From NCBI RefSeq assembly GCF_018882385.1, contig NZ_JACVON010000001.1, positions 604,942 through 668,941 on the forward strand: 64,000 bases of DNA, given 5' to 3'. A program made the position numbers and the translations under genes. This stretch comes from Polynucleobacter sp. 30F-ANTBAC. Lineage in GTDB: Bacteria > Pseudomonadota > Gammaproteobacteria > Burkholderiales > Burkholderiaceae. Below, in pieces: positions 16,217-25,718 of the stretch. The notes under the pieces are model-generated. The model was not told the origin of the DNA. It was given only the letters and a program-made list of their open reading frames with translations, and ran no database searches. Position 1 is the first letter of the stretch; every line of letters starts with the position of its first letter.

Positions 16217-17998
16217 TCAAAACTGATCTGTTCTAAGTTGGTTGACAGCAGAGCCGCCACTCAATACAGCCGAAGCCATGCCAGGCACCTGACTTAAAAG
16301 ATATTCCGCATAAAAATAAGCAGTGCCAATTTTGGCAGAGTAAAAATCTTGATCTTCTGCTAACTTTTCCTCGGAAACCAATAAGGCTCTCGCCATTTGC
16401 CAACCAGACAATAAAGTTCCAGCTAATTTTAAGTAAGTAGTTGCGCCAGCAAAAACATCTTTAATGTCAGATTTGAAGTTTGTAACTACATAAGTAACAA
16501 CTTCTTCAAATGCTGCTCTAGCCGCCGTTAAATGCTTAAGCATTGCTTTAGCCTCAACAGAACCACTTGCTGCAAGCGCCACTTCCGTCTCTTCAATCAA
16601 TTTGGCAATTGATTGGGCTGTCTGACCACCATCGCGATAGGTTTTACGACCAATCAAATCATTGGCCTGAATTGCAGTAGTGCCTTCATAAATCGGAAGA
16701 ATACGTGCATCACGGTAGTACTGTGCTGCACCAGTCTCTTCGATATACCCCATGCCACCGTGTATCTGAATACCCAAGCTAGCTACATCCACAGACATTT
16801 CAGTTGCAAATCCTTTGACGATCGGCACCAAGTATTCATAAAAAGCTGCATTTTTTTGGCGCACGGCTTCATCCGTGGAATGATGAGCCTGATCGCTCGC
16901 AGCCGCTGCTACATAGGCCATAGCTCGAGCACCTTCGGTGTAGGCACGCATCGTCATCAACATACGTTTTACATCAGGATGATGGATGATCGCAACAGGC
17001 TCAGCTGAGCCTGCTAAATCTTTTGACTGTGCACGATCATTAGCGTACCAAACAGCTTGTTGGTAAGCACGATCAGCAATAGCAATGCCTTGCATACCAA
17101 CTGCAAAACGAGCTGCATTCATCATAATGAACATGTACTCTAAGCCGCGATTCTCTTCACCGACGAGATAACCAACTGCCCCACCGTGATCGCCAAACTG
17201 CAGAACAGCAGTCGGGCTCGCCTTGATACCCAATTTATGCTCGATAGAAACACACTGAACATCGTTTCGCTCGCCTAAGGATCCATCTTTGCCAACCATC
17301 CGTTTAGGCACAACAAACAAAGATATCCCTTTAACACCTTCGGGAGCACCTGGGCAACGAGCTAGTACGAGATGGATGATATTCTCAGCCATATCGTGCT
17401 CACCATAGGTGATATAAATTTTGGTTCCAAAAATCTTATAAGAACCATCCCCCTGTAACTCTGCACGAGTTCGAACAGCGGCTAAATCTGAACCAGCTTG
17501 TGGTTCAGTTAGATTCATGGTGCCAGTCCACTCTCCGGAAACCATTTTGGGTATATATCGTTCTTTTAATTCAGGGCTCGCTGCAGTTAACAATGCCTCA
17601 ATAGCACCATCCGTTAGCATAGGACAAAGAGCAAAAGACATATTGGCAGCGTGCAGCATCTCTGCACAAGGGGTTGCAATAGCCTTAGGGAAACCCTGAC
17701 CACCAAATTCAACAGGATGAATCACACCTTGCCAACCAGCCTCACCAAACTGCTTAAAGGCTTCTTTAAATCCAGGTGTCGTAATAACTTCACCATTAAC
17801 CAAGTTGCTTGGGTTTTGATCACCCTCCCAATTTAATGGCGCCAAAACTTCACTACAAAATTTACCTGACTCCTCAATAACTGCAGCTGCAGTGTCCAAG
17901 TCATAATCCTCAAAACCTGGTAACTGGGCAATCTGATTGACACCAGAAATATTTTGAAGAACAAAAAGCATGTCTTTTACTGGAGCTTTATAAGTCAT
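16217..17998 (-). CDS. Acyl-CoA dehydrogenase (large, DmdC/FadE-like subfamily)
   Basis: A 593-residue FAD enzyme that forms the 2,3-double bond in acyl-CoA thioesters. The order is: N-terminal extension, acyl-CoA dehydrogenase domains with TGTMNLTEPQAGSDLAAV near residue 155 (FAD/substrate loop), the conserved QIHGGMGYIEETGAAQYYRD and YEGTTAIQANDLIGR (catalytic Glu region, near 440), then a C-terminal 120-residue domain. This length and architecture match the 3-methylmercaptopropionyl-CoA dehydrogenase/long acyl-CoA group; the true substrate is not decidable here. It is the third gene of etfB-etfA-acd, so its electrons go to the adjacent flavoprotein. It ends at the terminator 16171-16198. 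Confidence 0.92.
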   Translation of the reverse strand: MTYKAPVKDMLFVLQNISGVNQIAQLPGFEDYDLDTAAAVIEESGKFCSEVLAPLNWEGDQNPSNLVNGEVITTPGFKEAFKQFGEAGWQGVIHPVEFGGQGFPKAIATPCAEMLHAANMSFALCPMLTDGAIEALLTAASPELKERYIPKMVSGEWTGTMNLTEPQAGSDLAAVRTRAELQGDGSYKIFGTKIYITYGEHDMAENIIHLVLARCPGAPEGVKGISLFVVPKRMVGKDGSLGERNDVQCVSIEHKLGIKASPTAVLQFGDHGGAVGYLVGEENRGLEYMFIMMNAARFAVGMQGIAIADRAYQQAVWYANDRAQSKDLAGSAEPVAIIHHPDVKRMLMTMRAYTEGARAMAYVAAAASDQAHHSTDEAVRQKNAAFYEYLVPIVKGFATEMSVDVASLGIQIHGGMGYIEETGAAQYYRDARILPIYEGTTAIQANDLIGRKTYRDGGQTAQSIAKLIEETEVALAASGSVEAKAMLKHLTAARAAFEEVVTYVVTNFKSDIKDVFAGATTYLKLAGTLLSGWQMARALLVSEEKLAEDQDFYSAKIGTAYFYAEYLLSQVPGMASAVLSGGSAVNQLRTDQF

Positions 17999-18019
17999 TT
18001 TATGCCTCTAAAAAATCTA

Positions 18020-18955
18020 CTAACCTAACTCTGAAATGAGTTCAGGAACTGCAGTGAATAAATCTGCCACCAAGCCATAATCCGCAACACTGAAAATAGG
18101 TGCTTCAGGATCTTTGTTGATAGCCACAATCACTTTAGAGTCTTTCATACCGGCTAAATGTTGAATAGCCCCTGAAATACCAATCGCAATATATAACTCG
18201 GGGGCAACAATTTTTCCAGTTTGACCGACTTGATAATCATTAGGCGCATATCCTGCATCAACAGCTGCACGGGAAGCGCCCAGCGCCGCACCAAGTTTAT
18301 CGGCCAAGGGGCCTAAGATCGCATCGTACTGCTCACCTGAACCTAAAGCCCTACCACCGGATACCACAATTTTAGCGGCTGACAATTCAGGACGATCTAA
18401 CTTACTTAACTCACGACCAACAAAATCAGATGAATGATTGCTAACAACTGCTACAAAATTTTCAATACTTGCACAACCCCCGGTATCAGATACAGGATCA
18501 AAACTAGTTGCACGAACCGTCATCACTTTGACAGAATCCATTGTTTGAACAGTTGCAATAGCATTACCAGCGTATATGGGACGCTCGAACGTATCACCTG
18601 AAATTACTTTTATAACATCTGATATTTGAGCAACATCTAATTTAGCAGCAACGCGCGGCAAAACACTCTTACCTACAGCAGTCGATGGTGCCAAAATATG
18701 GCTATAGTTAGGCGCCAGAATCAAAATTTGTTCAGCTAAATTTTCAGCTAGATGGTTCTCTAAATGAGGGGCATCTACATGGATAACCTTGACCACACCT
18801 GAAACTTTTGCTGCTGCTGCAGCAGCATCACCAGCTTGGTGACCAGATACCAGTACATGAACCTCACCACCACACATTAATGCAGCACTAATAGTATTAA
18901 GCGTGGCAGCTTTTAAAGCTTGATGATTGTGCTCTGCAATTACCAAACAAGTCAT
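18020..18955 (-). CDS. etfA: Electron transfer flavoprotein alpha subunit
   Basis: A 311-residue subunit that, with EtfB, carries electrons from acyl-CoA dehydrogenases to the quinone pool through ETF-QO. The C-terminal FAD-binding domain is clear: VSGGRALGSGEQYD near residue 200, YQVGQTGKIVAPELYIAIGISGAIQH near 245, and VAINKDPEAPIFSVADYGL at the end. Its start codon abuts the etfB stop codon. It lies between etfB and the acyl-CoA dehydrogenase that probably feeds it. Confidence 0.96.
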   Translation of the reverse strand: MTCLVIAEHNHQALKAATLNTISAALMCGGEVHVLVSGHQAGDAAAAAAKVSGVVKVIHVDAPHLENHLAENLAEQILILAPNYSHILAPSTAVGKSVLPRVAAKLDVAQISDVIKVISGDTFERPIYAGNAIATVQTMDSVKVMTVRATSFDPVSDTGGCASIENFVAVVSNHSSDFVGRELSKLDRPELSAAKIVVSGGRALGSGEQYDAILGPLADKLGAALGASRAAVDAGYAPNDYQVGQTGKIVAPELYIAIGISGAIQHLAGMKDSKVIVAINKDPEAPIFSVADYGLVADLFTAVPELISELG

Positions 18956-19705
18956 TTAGATCACCTTCGCTTCATTTTTAAGTTTTTCGATCAGTGTTTT
19001 AACATCTGGCACGATTACCCCAGGACTGCGAGTTGGCGGCTCATTCACCTTTAAAGTTTTAATGCGAGGGGAAACATCTAGACTCAAATCCTCCGGCTTG
19101 AAGATTTCAATAGGTTTTTTCTTCGCCTTCATAATATTCGGGAGCGTGACATAACGCGGCTCATTCAAACGAAGATCGGTTGTGATCACTGCAGGCATAG
19201 AAAGAGACAAAGTCTCTAGACCACCGTCCACCTCACGCGTGACAATAACTTTTCCATCCGACACTAGCACTTTAGACGCGAAAGTGGCCTGAGGCAGATT
19301 GAGCAAAGCAGCTAACATTTGTCCTGTTTGATTGCTATCATCATCAATTGCTTGCTTGCCCAAGAAAATTAACTGAGGCTGCTCTTTATCAACAATTGCT
19401 TTTAAGATCTTAGCAACGGATAGTGGCTGAAGCTCAGTATCTGTTTCAAGCAAAATACCTCGATCAGCACCAATTGCCATCGCTGTTCTAAGAGTTTCTT
19501 GACTTTGAGTCGATCCACAAGTAATGGCAATGACCTCAGTAGCAATGCCAGCCTCTTTAAGACGAACAGCTTCTTCAACCGCTATTTCATCAAAGGGATT
19601 CATGCTCATCTTCACATTCGCAGTCTCAACACCCGAGTTATCAGACTTGATGCGAATCTTGACGTTGTAATCAACCACACGCTTAACAGCGACTAAAATT
19701 TTCAT
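18956..19705 (-). CDS. etfB: Electron transfer flavoprotein beta subunit
   Basis: A 249-residue AMP-binding partner of EtfA, starting [20 protein letters not shown]. Conserved segments are [18 protein letters not shown] near residue 34, the AMP loop [21 protein letters not shown] near 115, and the ETF-beta signature [31 protein letters not shown] near 155. A GGA ribosome-binding triplet stands 8 bases before the ATG. It is the first gene of the operon; the promoter must lie in the AT-rich 179-bp region at 19706-19884. Confidence 0.96.
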   Translation of the reverse strand: MKILVAVKRVVDYNVKIRIKSDNSGVETANVKMSMNPFDEIAVEEAVRLKEAGIATEVIAITCGSTQSQETLRTAMAIGADRGILLETDTELQPLSVAKILKAIVDKEQPQLIFLGKQAIDDDSNQTGQMLAALLNLPQATFASKVLVSDGKVIVTREVDGGLETLSLSMPAVITTDLRLNEPRYVTLPNIMKAKKKPIEIFKPEDLSLDVSPRIKTLKVNEPPTRSPGVIVPDVKTLIEKLKNEAKVI

Positions 19706-19774
19706 AAGTTTTCCAGTTACTTGGAGGTGTCTATCAGGCTATGGTAACTTGATCATAAGCCAATGAACTATCAC

Positions 19775-19847
19775 TCACGTGACATTACGACCTACATCTC
19801 CATTATTTTTTTTAATATTTAATAAAACATATAACCCACTGTTTTAT
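19775..19847. promoter_or_regulatory. Inverted repeats upstream of etfB
   Basis: The AT-rich gap holds an 8-bp palindrome TCACGTGA (19775-19782) and an inverted repeat ATAAAAC/GTTTTAT (19822-19828, 19841-19847). Either could be a regulator site for the etf-acyl-CoA dehydrogenase operon. I could not identify clear -35/-10 boxes or a known regulator. Confidence 0.3.
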
Positions 19848-19884
19848 AACATATTTTAGAAAAATTAGTTGAGCCCTTATAAAA

Positions 19885-20808
19885 TCAAAGGTCTGCCAAT
19901 TCTTTCAAGTGAGCGATGACACTACGAGCAAGGGCAGATAGGTTGTACCCCCCCTCTAAACAGCTAACGATTCGACCTTGAGCAGTCTCATTAGCAATAG
20001 TCATTAATTGACGAGTGATCCAAGCATAATCAGCCTCTACCAAGCCCATTTGCCCCATATCATCCTCACGATGAGCATCAAATCCAGCAGAGATGAAAAT
20101 AAACTGTGGCTTAAATTCCCTCAAGCGAGGTAACCATTGCAACTCGACTACCTCCCTGACTGCCTCACCTGCAGAGTAAGCAGGTAATGGCACATTTACC
20201 ATATTAGGAAGATTTAAGTTGGCTTCTGTGTAGGGGTAAAACGGATGCTGGAAGTAGCTGCACATCAATACCCTAGGATCTTTCTGAAATGCTACTTCCG
20301 TCCCATTTCCGTGGTGGACATCAAAATCGATGATCGCCACACGCTCTAAACCATAGTGTTCCAAGGCATGCTTCGCAGCGATCGCCACATTATTAAAAAA
20401 ACAAAATCCCATAGCTTGGTTTGGTTCAGCATGGTGACCCGGCGGTCTTAAACAGGTAAATGCATTTTTAACTTCACCTTGCATCACCGCATCAACTGCA
20501 GCAATTGCACCACCAGCGGAACGCAGAGCGGCTTGCCAAGTATGGCGATTCATCGTTGTATCACCATCAATGCTTGCATACCCCTCAAGAGGAGCTAATG
20601 ACTTGATGCGATGGATGTGCTCTTGCGTGTGAATCAATGCTAATTGATCTTCAGTTGCCAAAGGCGGATCTATTCGCGTAAAGAAGTAATCTATCCGACT
20701 TAAGATCAATTGGTCTTCAATGGCCTGCAAACGCTCAGGGCATTCCGGATGGTGTTGCCCCATCTCGTGCCGTAAACAATCTAAATGACTTATGTATGCA
20801 GTACTCAT
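19885..20808 (-). CDS. Histone-deacetylase-fold hydrolase (acetylpolyamine amidohydrolase/AcuC-like)
   Basis: A 307-residue zinc hydrolase of the arginase/deacetylase superfamily. The diagnostic motifs are RPPGHHAEPNQAMGFCFFNNVA near residue 132, the zinc-binding DFDVHHGNGTEVAF near 173, and ISAGFDAHREDDMGQ near 252. In bacteria these enzymes remove acetyl groups from polyamines or from proteins such as acetyl-CoA synthetase; sequence alone does not separate the two. It lies downstream of etfB's promoter region but is on its own leftward unit, divergent from mltB. Confidence 0.9.
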   Translation of the reverse strand: MSTAYISHLDCLRHEMGQHHPECPERLQAIEDQLILSRIDYFFTRIDPPLATEDQLALIHTQEHIHRIKSLAPLEGYASIDGDTTMNRHTWQAALRSAGGAIAAVDAVMQGEVKNAFTCLRPPGHHAEPNQAMGFCFFNNVAIAAKHALEHYGLERVAIIDFDVHHGNGTEVAFQKDPRVLMCSYFQHPFYPYTEANLNLPNMVNVPLPAYSAGEAVREVVELQWLPRLREFKPQFIFISAGFDAHREDDMGQMGLVEADYAWITRQLMTIANETAQGRIVSCLEGGYNLSALARSVIAHLKELADL

Positions 20809-20872
20809 ATCAATCTAAAAAAACGGTGGATAATTAGCTAATCAATTTAGCGTACCATTTGCTAATACCACC

Positions 20873-22141
20873 ATGAATCTAATTTACGTCAATCAATTGC
20901 TAAAAACTATTAATCCCTTAATTCAAAAATATACTTCTAAGCTGGCGACTAAAAATTCAAAAGCTTATTTAGTGATACTGACCGTAAGCTTTTTATCTGC
21001 TTGTGCCAGCACACCAAGTCATAACACGGCAACCTCATCCTCAGCAGAACCTAGTTTCATGACCGAGTCTGAAGAAAAACCGGATTCTCTAGAGCCGTAC
21101 TTAAAAAACTTAGCTCAACTCCATCATATTCCACTAACTGACTTACAAAATGCTTTTCAAGACGCTAAAACCATCCCTACGGTCAAAAAGTTAGTTTTAC
21201 CCCCTGCTCCTGGATTTAAAAAGAATTGGAAGGTTTATCGCAGTCGGTTCATCGAACCAAGAAGGTTTGCTGCGGGACAGCAATTCTGGAAAAATAACCG
21301 CCGTTTCATTCAGCAAACAGCGGACAAAACAGGCGTGCCTGCAGAGGTGATTGTTTCGATTATTGGAGTCGAAACAATCTATGGCAAAAACATGGGTAAC
21401 TTCTCTGTCAGAGATAGCCTAATGACCTTGGGATTTAATTACCCAGAGACTCCAAACAAAAAAGCTCGCGAAACTTTATTTAAAAGCCAATTAGAAGATT
21501 TGGTTGTGCTGTGTTGGAAAGAAAATCCAAAAGCAACGCCATTTAAAAAATGCCTCAATCAAAGTGGCTCGTATGCAGGAGCCATAGGCTTACCTCAATT
21601 TATGCCCGGAAGTATTTTGAGATTTGCTGTTGATGGCGATCTAGATGGCAAGATTGATCTTCGCAACTCCCCAGAAGATGCTATTGCCAGCGTGGCTAAC
21701 TTTCTAAAAGTTCATGGTTGGGTCAAAGGCGAGCCTGTCTATCTTGAACTCAAGGATCATGAAGGAGCTGCTGAGAGTGCCCGAATCCTTGCGGATGGTG
21801 CACCAGTTGCTAAATTGCAATTAGGCGATTTGGTAGCTCAAAATATCGTTGATAAAAATGAATTGCCTGACAATACTCCTAGCCTAATTGTTGATTTACC
21901 AAGCCCAGATAAAAATGGTGGCACAGAAGTGCGCTATGTTGTTGGCCTTAGAAATTTTATTGCCATCTGCGAATACAACCGAAGCTTCTTTTATGCTCAG
22001 TCTGTAGCAGAGTTTTCAGAAGTTTTAAGTGGCGAGATTTCAGTTACTGAAACTGCTGCTAAAAAGAAAAAGAAGTCGACTAAATCCAGCAGCACAAAAA
22101 ATAAAACAAAAAAGAAGTCTTCAACGAAGACTTCTTCATAA
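20873..22141 (+). CDS. mltB: Membrane-bound lytic murein transglycosylase B family lipoprotein
   Basis: A 422-residue peptidoglycan lyase that cleaves glycan strands with 1,6-anhydromuramic acid formation. The catalytic glutamate is E167 in VSIIGVETIYGKNMGNFSVRD; the downstream SGSYAGAIGLPQFMPGS and AVDGDLDGKIDL are family hallmarks. Residues 31-44 form a hydrophobic segment ending in the lipobox LSAC, so outer-membrane anchoring is likely. The N-terminal 30 residues before it are unusually long for a signal peptide. The C-terminal 30 residues are Lys/Ser/Thr-rich and their DNA doubles as the terminator of convergent cysM. Confidence 0.92.
   Translation: MNLIYVNQLLKTINPLIQKYTSKLATKNSKAYLVILTVSFLSACASTPSHNTATSSSAEPSFMTESEEKPDSLEPYLKNLAQLHHIPLTDLQNAFQDAKTIPTVKKLVLPPAPGFKKNWKVYRSRFIEPRRFAAGQQFWKNNRRFIQQTADKTGVPAEVIVSIIGVETIYGKNMGNFSVRDSLMTLGFNYPETPNKKARETLFKSQLEDLVVLCWKENPKATPFKKCLNQSGSYAGAIGLPQFMPGSILRFAVDGDLDGKIDLRNSPEDAIASVANFLKVHGWVKGEPVYLELKDHEGAAESARILADGAPVAKLQLGDLVAQNIVDKNELPDNTPSLIVDLPSPDKNGGTEVRYVVGLRNFIAICEYNRSFFYAQSVAEFSEVLSGEISVTETAAKKKKKSTKSSSTKNKTKKKSSTKTSS
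22095..22136 (-). terminator. cysM terminator located inside the 3' end of mltB
   Basis: Read leftward: an 11-bp perfect stem (22136-22126 with 22122-22112), a 3-nt loop, then a long T-rich tract (22111 to about 22095). The tract is the antisense of the A-rich lysine codons of mltB. The hairpin begins 29 bp after the cysM stop codon. In the rightward direction there is no T-run. Confidence 0.85.
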
Positions 22142-22164
22142 ACCAATCAAAATCGATTAATTAT

Positions 22165-23082
22165 TTAGGCCGGGAAAACACCGGTTGAAAGATAACGATC
22201 ACCGCGATCACAAACAATAAACACAATCGTGGCATTCTCGACACGCTCAGCAATACGTAAAGCCACAACCAAAGCACCAGCTGCAGAAATGCCGCAGAAA
22301 ATACCCTCTTCTCTGGCTAAGCGTCTTGTCATATCTTCTGCTGCCGCTTGGCTGACATACTCAATTCGATCCACCTTAGCATCCGCATAGATTTTAGGAA
22401 TGTATTCAGGCGACCATTTACGAATACCCGGTATCTGAGAACCATCCTCTGGTTGAGCACCAATAATCTGAATCAATGGGTTCTGTTCTTTTAGATAAAC
22501 AGATACACCTGTAATAGTGCCCGTAGTGCCCATTGCTGAAACAAAATGCGTCACCTGCCCTTGGGTATCACTCCAAATCTCAGGGCCTGTGGATTCAATA
22601 TGCGCTAGCGGATTATCTTTGTTTCCAAATTGATCGAGAATAATGCCCTTACCTTCTTTTTGAAGTTGCGCAGCATAGTCTCTAGCGTATTCCATGCCGC
22701 CTGTTGAAGGTGTCAAAACCAACTCCGCACCATAGGCAGCCATACTTTGACGGCGCTCAATACTTTGGTTTTCCGGCATTACCAAAATCATCTTGTAACC
22801 AAGAATTGCAGCCACCATGGCTAATGCAATACCGGTATTCCCACTGGTGGCCTCAATCAATGTGTCACCTGGCTTGATATCACCCCGAGCCTCTGCTCGC
22901 ATAAACATCGATAGAGCAGGACGATCTTTAACCGATCCAGCAGGGTTATTACCCTCCAACTTGCCCAAAATAATGTTATTTCGCTCAGCGTTGCCTGCAC
23001 CAGGAATTCTTTGCAGGCGGACGAGCGGCGTGTGCCCCACTGTTTGGGCAATCGTTGGGTAGTTAGGATGATTAGTAGACAT
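22165..23082 (-). CDS. cysM: Cysteine synthase B (O-acetylserine/O-phosphoserine sulfhydrylase)
   Basis: A 305-residue PLP enzyme that makes cysteine (or S-sulfocysteine from thiosulfate) from O-acetylserine. The PLP lysine is K52 in NNPAGSVKDRPALSM, the phosphate-binding loop is EATSGNTGIALAMVAA near 78, and the C-terminal SAAGALVVALRIAE follows GIFCGISA. The SVKDR form and 305-residue length favour CysM over CysK. It is convergent with mltB, in whose coding end its terminator lies, and follows comEA in the leftward direction. Confidence 0.94.
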   Translation of the reverse strand: MSTNHPNYPTIAQTVGHTPLVRLQRIPGAGNAERNNIILGKLEGNNPAGSVKDRPALSMFMRAEARGDIKPGDTLIEATSGNTGIALAMVAAILGYKMILVMPENQSIERRQSMAAYGAELVLTPSTGGMEYARDYAAQLQKEGKGIILDQFGNKDNPLAHIESTGPEIWSDTQGQVTHFVSAMGTTGTITGVSVYLKEQNPLIQIIGAQPEDGSQIPGIRKWSPEYIPKIYADAKVDRIEYVSQAAAEDMTRRLAREEGIFCGISAAGALVVALRIAERVENATIVFIVCDRGDRYLSTGVFPA

Positions 23083-23188
23083 ATGCCAGTATCTTAATGT
23101 ATTTCAGAAACCTGCATATGCCTTATAAAAAGAGTTCTAATGAATGAGACTCTAGCCAGAGAAACTGAGTTAGTTTAGTTTTTTAGGC

Positions 23189-23632
23189 TTAACTTTCTTC
23201 TTTGTTACTTTTTCTTGAGGGCTTCTTGATTTCCTTTTGGTTTTCTTTTTTGGCTTCTCTTGTATTTTCTTGTTTTGCTTCTTTTTTAACTCCTCTTTTA
23301 GAGTCACCTTTAGTAGATGGCGCCTTGTCAACTTCTGCCAAGCCTTTACTGTTAACCGTTAAGCCATTCTTCATCAAACGCTCAACTGTTTTCTCACCAA
23401 TACCTTTGACACGGGTGTGCAGGTCATTAGAGTCTTTAAAAGGTCCGTTCTTTTTTCTTTCAGCAAGAATTGCTTTAGCCTTCGATGGTCCTAAACCTCT
23501 GACGGACTCAAGGGCTGATTGCTCAGCAGAATTAACTTCCACTGCCGCATGAACTCCACCCACCAACATCACTAAGCCAAGCGCTAGCCCAATTAATAAC
23601 TTAAATGCTTTAAACAAGATATTTGACAACAT
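23189..23632 (-). CDS. ComEA-like helix-hairpin-helix DNA-binding protein with charged tail
   Basis: A 147-residue secreted protein. Residues 1-29 form a signal peptide ending VGGVHA. It is followed by a ComEA-type double helix-hairpin-helix (VEVNSAEQSALESVRGLGPSKAKAIL, then GPFKDSNDLHTRVKGIGEKTVERL), which in competent bacteria binds incoming DNA in the periplasm. The last 50-odd residues are almost entirely Lys, Glu, Ser, Arg and Asn. ATG 23632 has AGGAG 4 bases upstream; ATG 23644 has none. Between it and hldD is the hldD terminator, so it needs its own promoter or readthrough. Confidence 0.85.
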   Translation of the reverse strand: MLSNILFKAFKLLIGLALGLVMLVGGVHAAVEVNSAEQSALESVRGLGPSKAKAILAERKKNGPFKDSNDLHTRVKGIGEKTVERLMKNGLTVNSKGLAEVDKAPSTKGDSKRGVKKEAKQENTREAKKENQKEIKKPSRKSNKEES

Positions 23633-23650
23633 ACAACTCCTCATAAAGTA

Positions 23651-23678
23651 AAAAGCCCCATCGGATGATGAGGCTTTT
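23651..23678 (-). terminator. Rho-independent terminator after hldD
   Basis: Read leftward: a 12-bp stem (23678-23667 with 23662-23651, one T-G pair) with a 4-nt loop and a T-run. It lies 42 bp after the hldD stop codon and closes the long leftward block that begins at gyrA. Confidence 0.88.
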
Positions 23679-23720
23679 GTTTAACGAAGAGTCAACTAAG
23701 TTGTTGACACTATTTTGCGC

Positions 23721-24740
23721 TTAAATCGGCTGAGCTAAAAAATCAGAATTATCTGACAGCCAATTGATGTAATTTCTGACACCCTGCTCCACTGTTAAGA
23801 AATCGGATGTATATCCGGCAGCACGTAATTGGGTTAGATCGGCTTGTGTAAATGATTGATATTTACCTCTCAACGCTTCCGGAAAGGCCACATACTCAAT
23901 CAAGCGCTCATCCACCAATTCATGTAAAGAAAGTTCTTTTTCGCCTTTGTGCGCTCTTAGCGAATTAATAACAGACTTGGCCACATCATTAAATGGCTGG
24001 GCACGACCAGTACCCAAATTAAAAATACCGCTCTTCTCAGGGTTCTCTTGAAAGAATAAATTAACCTTAACCACATCTTCTACGGAAACAAAATCTCTTT
24101 TTTGCTCACCTTCAGCATATCCGCCATACTCACCAAACAACTTAACGGCACCCGCCTCTAAAAACTGATGGTAGTGATGATAGGCAACAGAAGCCATGCG
24201 CCCCTTGTGAGACTCTCTAGGGCCATAAACGTTGAAGTATCGGAATCCCACAACTTGCGCAGACGTTTGCTCATCAGCAAGACGCTGGCGAACCACTTGA
24301 TCAAATAAAAACTTAGAGTAGCCATAGACATTTAACGGCTTCTCAAACTCGCGGTTTTCTTTAAATACATCAGAACCACCATAAGTAGCCGCTGAAGAGG
24401 CATAAAGAAAAGGAATTCGTTGGTCTGTGCAAATATCCAGAAGGTCCAATGAGTAACGATAGTTATTCGCCATCATGTATTGACCGTCTGTTTCCATCGT
24501 GTCAGAACATGCTCCCTCATGGAAGATAGCCTCTACCTTACCGAATTTCCCTTTTGCAAAAGCCTCAATAAATTCAGATTTATCCAAATAATCAGAGATC
24601 TCTAAATCAGCAAGATTACGGTACTTATCAGCAGGCTTGAGCTCATCCACCGCAATCACATTTTTAATGCCGCGTAGATTTAAGGCTTGAACAATATTGG
24701 CGCCAATAAAACCGGCGGCGCCCGTTACGATATATGTCAT
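23721..24740 (-). CDS. hldD: ADP-L-glycero-D-manno-heptose 6-epimerase
   Basis: A 339-residue short-chain dehydrogenase-type epimerase making the heptose donor for LPS inner core. The NADP-binding [17 protein letters not shown] is at residues 4-20, the catalytic YxxxK in [12 protein letters not shown] near 140, and the sugar-specific [20 protein letters not shown] near 166. Its start overlaps the hldE stop by 4 bp (ATGA). Together with hldE it supplies heptose; the phosphatase and nucleotidyltransferase steps are encoded elsewhere. Confidence 0.96.
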   Translation of the reverse strand: MTYIVTGAAGFIGANIVQALNLRGIKNVIAVDELKPADKYRNLADLEISDYLDKSEFIEAFAKGKFGKVEAIFHEGACSDTMETDGQYMMANNYRYSLDLLDICTDQRIPFLYASSAATYGGSDVFKENREFEKPLNVYGYSKFLFDQVVRQRLADEQTSAQVVGFRYFNVYGPRESHKGRMASVAYHHYHQFLEAGAVKLFGEYGGYAEGEQKRDFVSVEDVVKVNLFFQENPEKSGIFNLGTGRAQPFNDVAKSVINSLRAHKGEKELSLHELVDERLIEYVAFPEALRGKYQSFTQADLTQLRAAGYTSDFLTVEQGVRNYINWLSDNSDFLAQPI

Positions 24741-25678
24741 TGCAATTCCTCTAACGATACGGTTGCCGTACCTAATTTACCAACCACGATACCACCCGCT
24801 TTATTCGCTAACTTCATAGCTTGACCCGCTGACCACTGAGCAGCCAAGGCGACTGCCATTGTTGCAATGACTGTATCACCAGCTCCAGAAACATCAAATA
24901 CTTCACGCGCATCCGCTTTAACATGCTCCACACCATCAGCTGTAAATAAACTCATACCCTCTTCAGAGCGCGTCAACAAAAGTGCATCCAGCTTTAAATC
25001 CTGCCTCAATTGTTGAGCCTTTGCAGTTAAGTCAGCCTCATCTTTCCAGCGTCCAATCACTTGACGTAACTCAGAGCGATTCGGCGTGATAATCGATGCG
25101 CCTTGATATTTACTATAGTCACCACCCTTTGGATCAACCAAAACAACCTTGCCAGCCTCTCTTGCCGCACGGATCATTTGTGTGACGTGCGTCAAACCAC
25201 CCTTGCCGTAATCCGAGAAGATAACCGCATCGACATCTAACAATAAAGACTGAAATTGTTCTAATTTATTTAATAGAGCCTCATGCGTTGGCGTCTCTTC
25301 AAAATCCAAACGAATCAATTGCTGCTGACGTGCCACCACTCTTAACTTAACTGTTGTCGGTAGACTTGGGTCTTTTTGCAAATAGCTTTTTACCCCTTGG
25401 GCTTTTAGCAAGTCCTCAATCCTTTGACCCGGCTCATCATCGCCAACCACACCGAGGATTGCTATTTGTGCGCCAATACTAGCTGCATTTCGGGCCACGT
25501 TAGCCGCACCACCTAAACGCTCATCCATCTTACTGACATGAACAACTGGCACAGGCGCCTCAGGAGAGATTCTTTCTGTGTCACCGAACCAATAACGATC
25601 CAACATCACATCACCCACAACCAGTAACCTAGCTTGGCGAAATTGTTGAATGTCAGCGGCGGATAATTGAATGTCCAT
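24737..25678 (-). CDS. rfaE1: D-glycero-beta-D-manno-heptose-7-phosphate kinase (HldE kinase domain, RfaE1)
   Basis: A 313-residue PfkB/ribokinase-family kinase that phosphorylates heptose-7-phosphate at C1. Visible are [29 protein letters not shown] (residues 17-45 region), [15 protein letters not shown] near 56, and the catalytic [20 protein letters not shown] near 261. In E. coli HldE fuses this to a nucleotidyltransferase; here only the kinase is present, ending normally at VSLEELQ, which is the usual split arrangement in betaproteobacteria and not a truncation. It overlaps hldD by 4 bp. Confidence 0.95.
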   Translation of the reverse strand: MDIQLSAADIQQFRQARLLVVGDVMLDRYWFGDTERISPEAPVPVVHVSKMDERLGGAANVARNAASIGAQIAILGVVGDDEPGQRIEDLLKAQGVKSYLQKDPSLPTTVKLRVVARQQQLIRLDFEETPTHEALLNKLEQFQSLLLDVDAVIFSDYGKGGLTHVTQMIRAAREAGKVVLVDPKGGDYSKYQGASIITPNRSELRQVIGRWKDEADLTAKAQQLRQDLKLDALLLTRSEEGMSLFTADGVEHVKADAREVFDVSGAGDTVIATMAVALAAQWSAGQAMKLANKAGGIVVGKLGTATVSLEELQ

Positions 25679-25718
25679 GATTTTTTATTTTCTAATAATT
25701 TTTACGTCAATAGTTTGT

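Noticed and set aside
23202..23552. Hydrophobic open frame antisense to comEA
   Set aside because: The apparent Phe/Leu-rich protein is the mirror of comEA's Lys/Glu codons.
24737..25678. hldE appearing truncated (kinase only)
   Set aside because: Betaproteobacteria typically encode the kinase and nucleotidyltransferase separately; the kinase ends normally and overlaps hldD.
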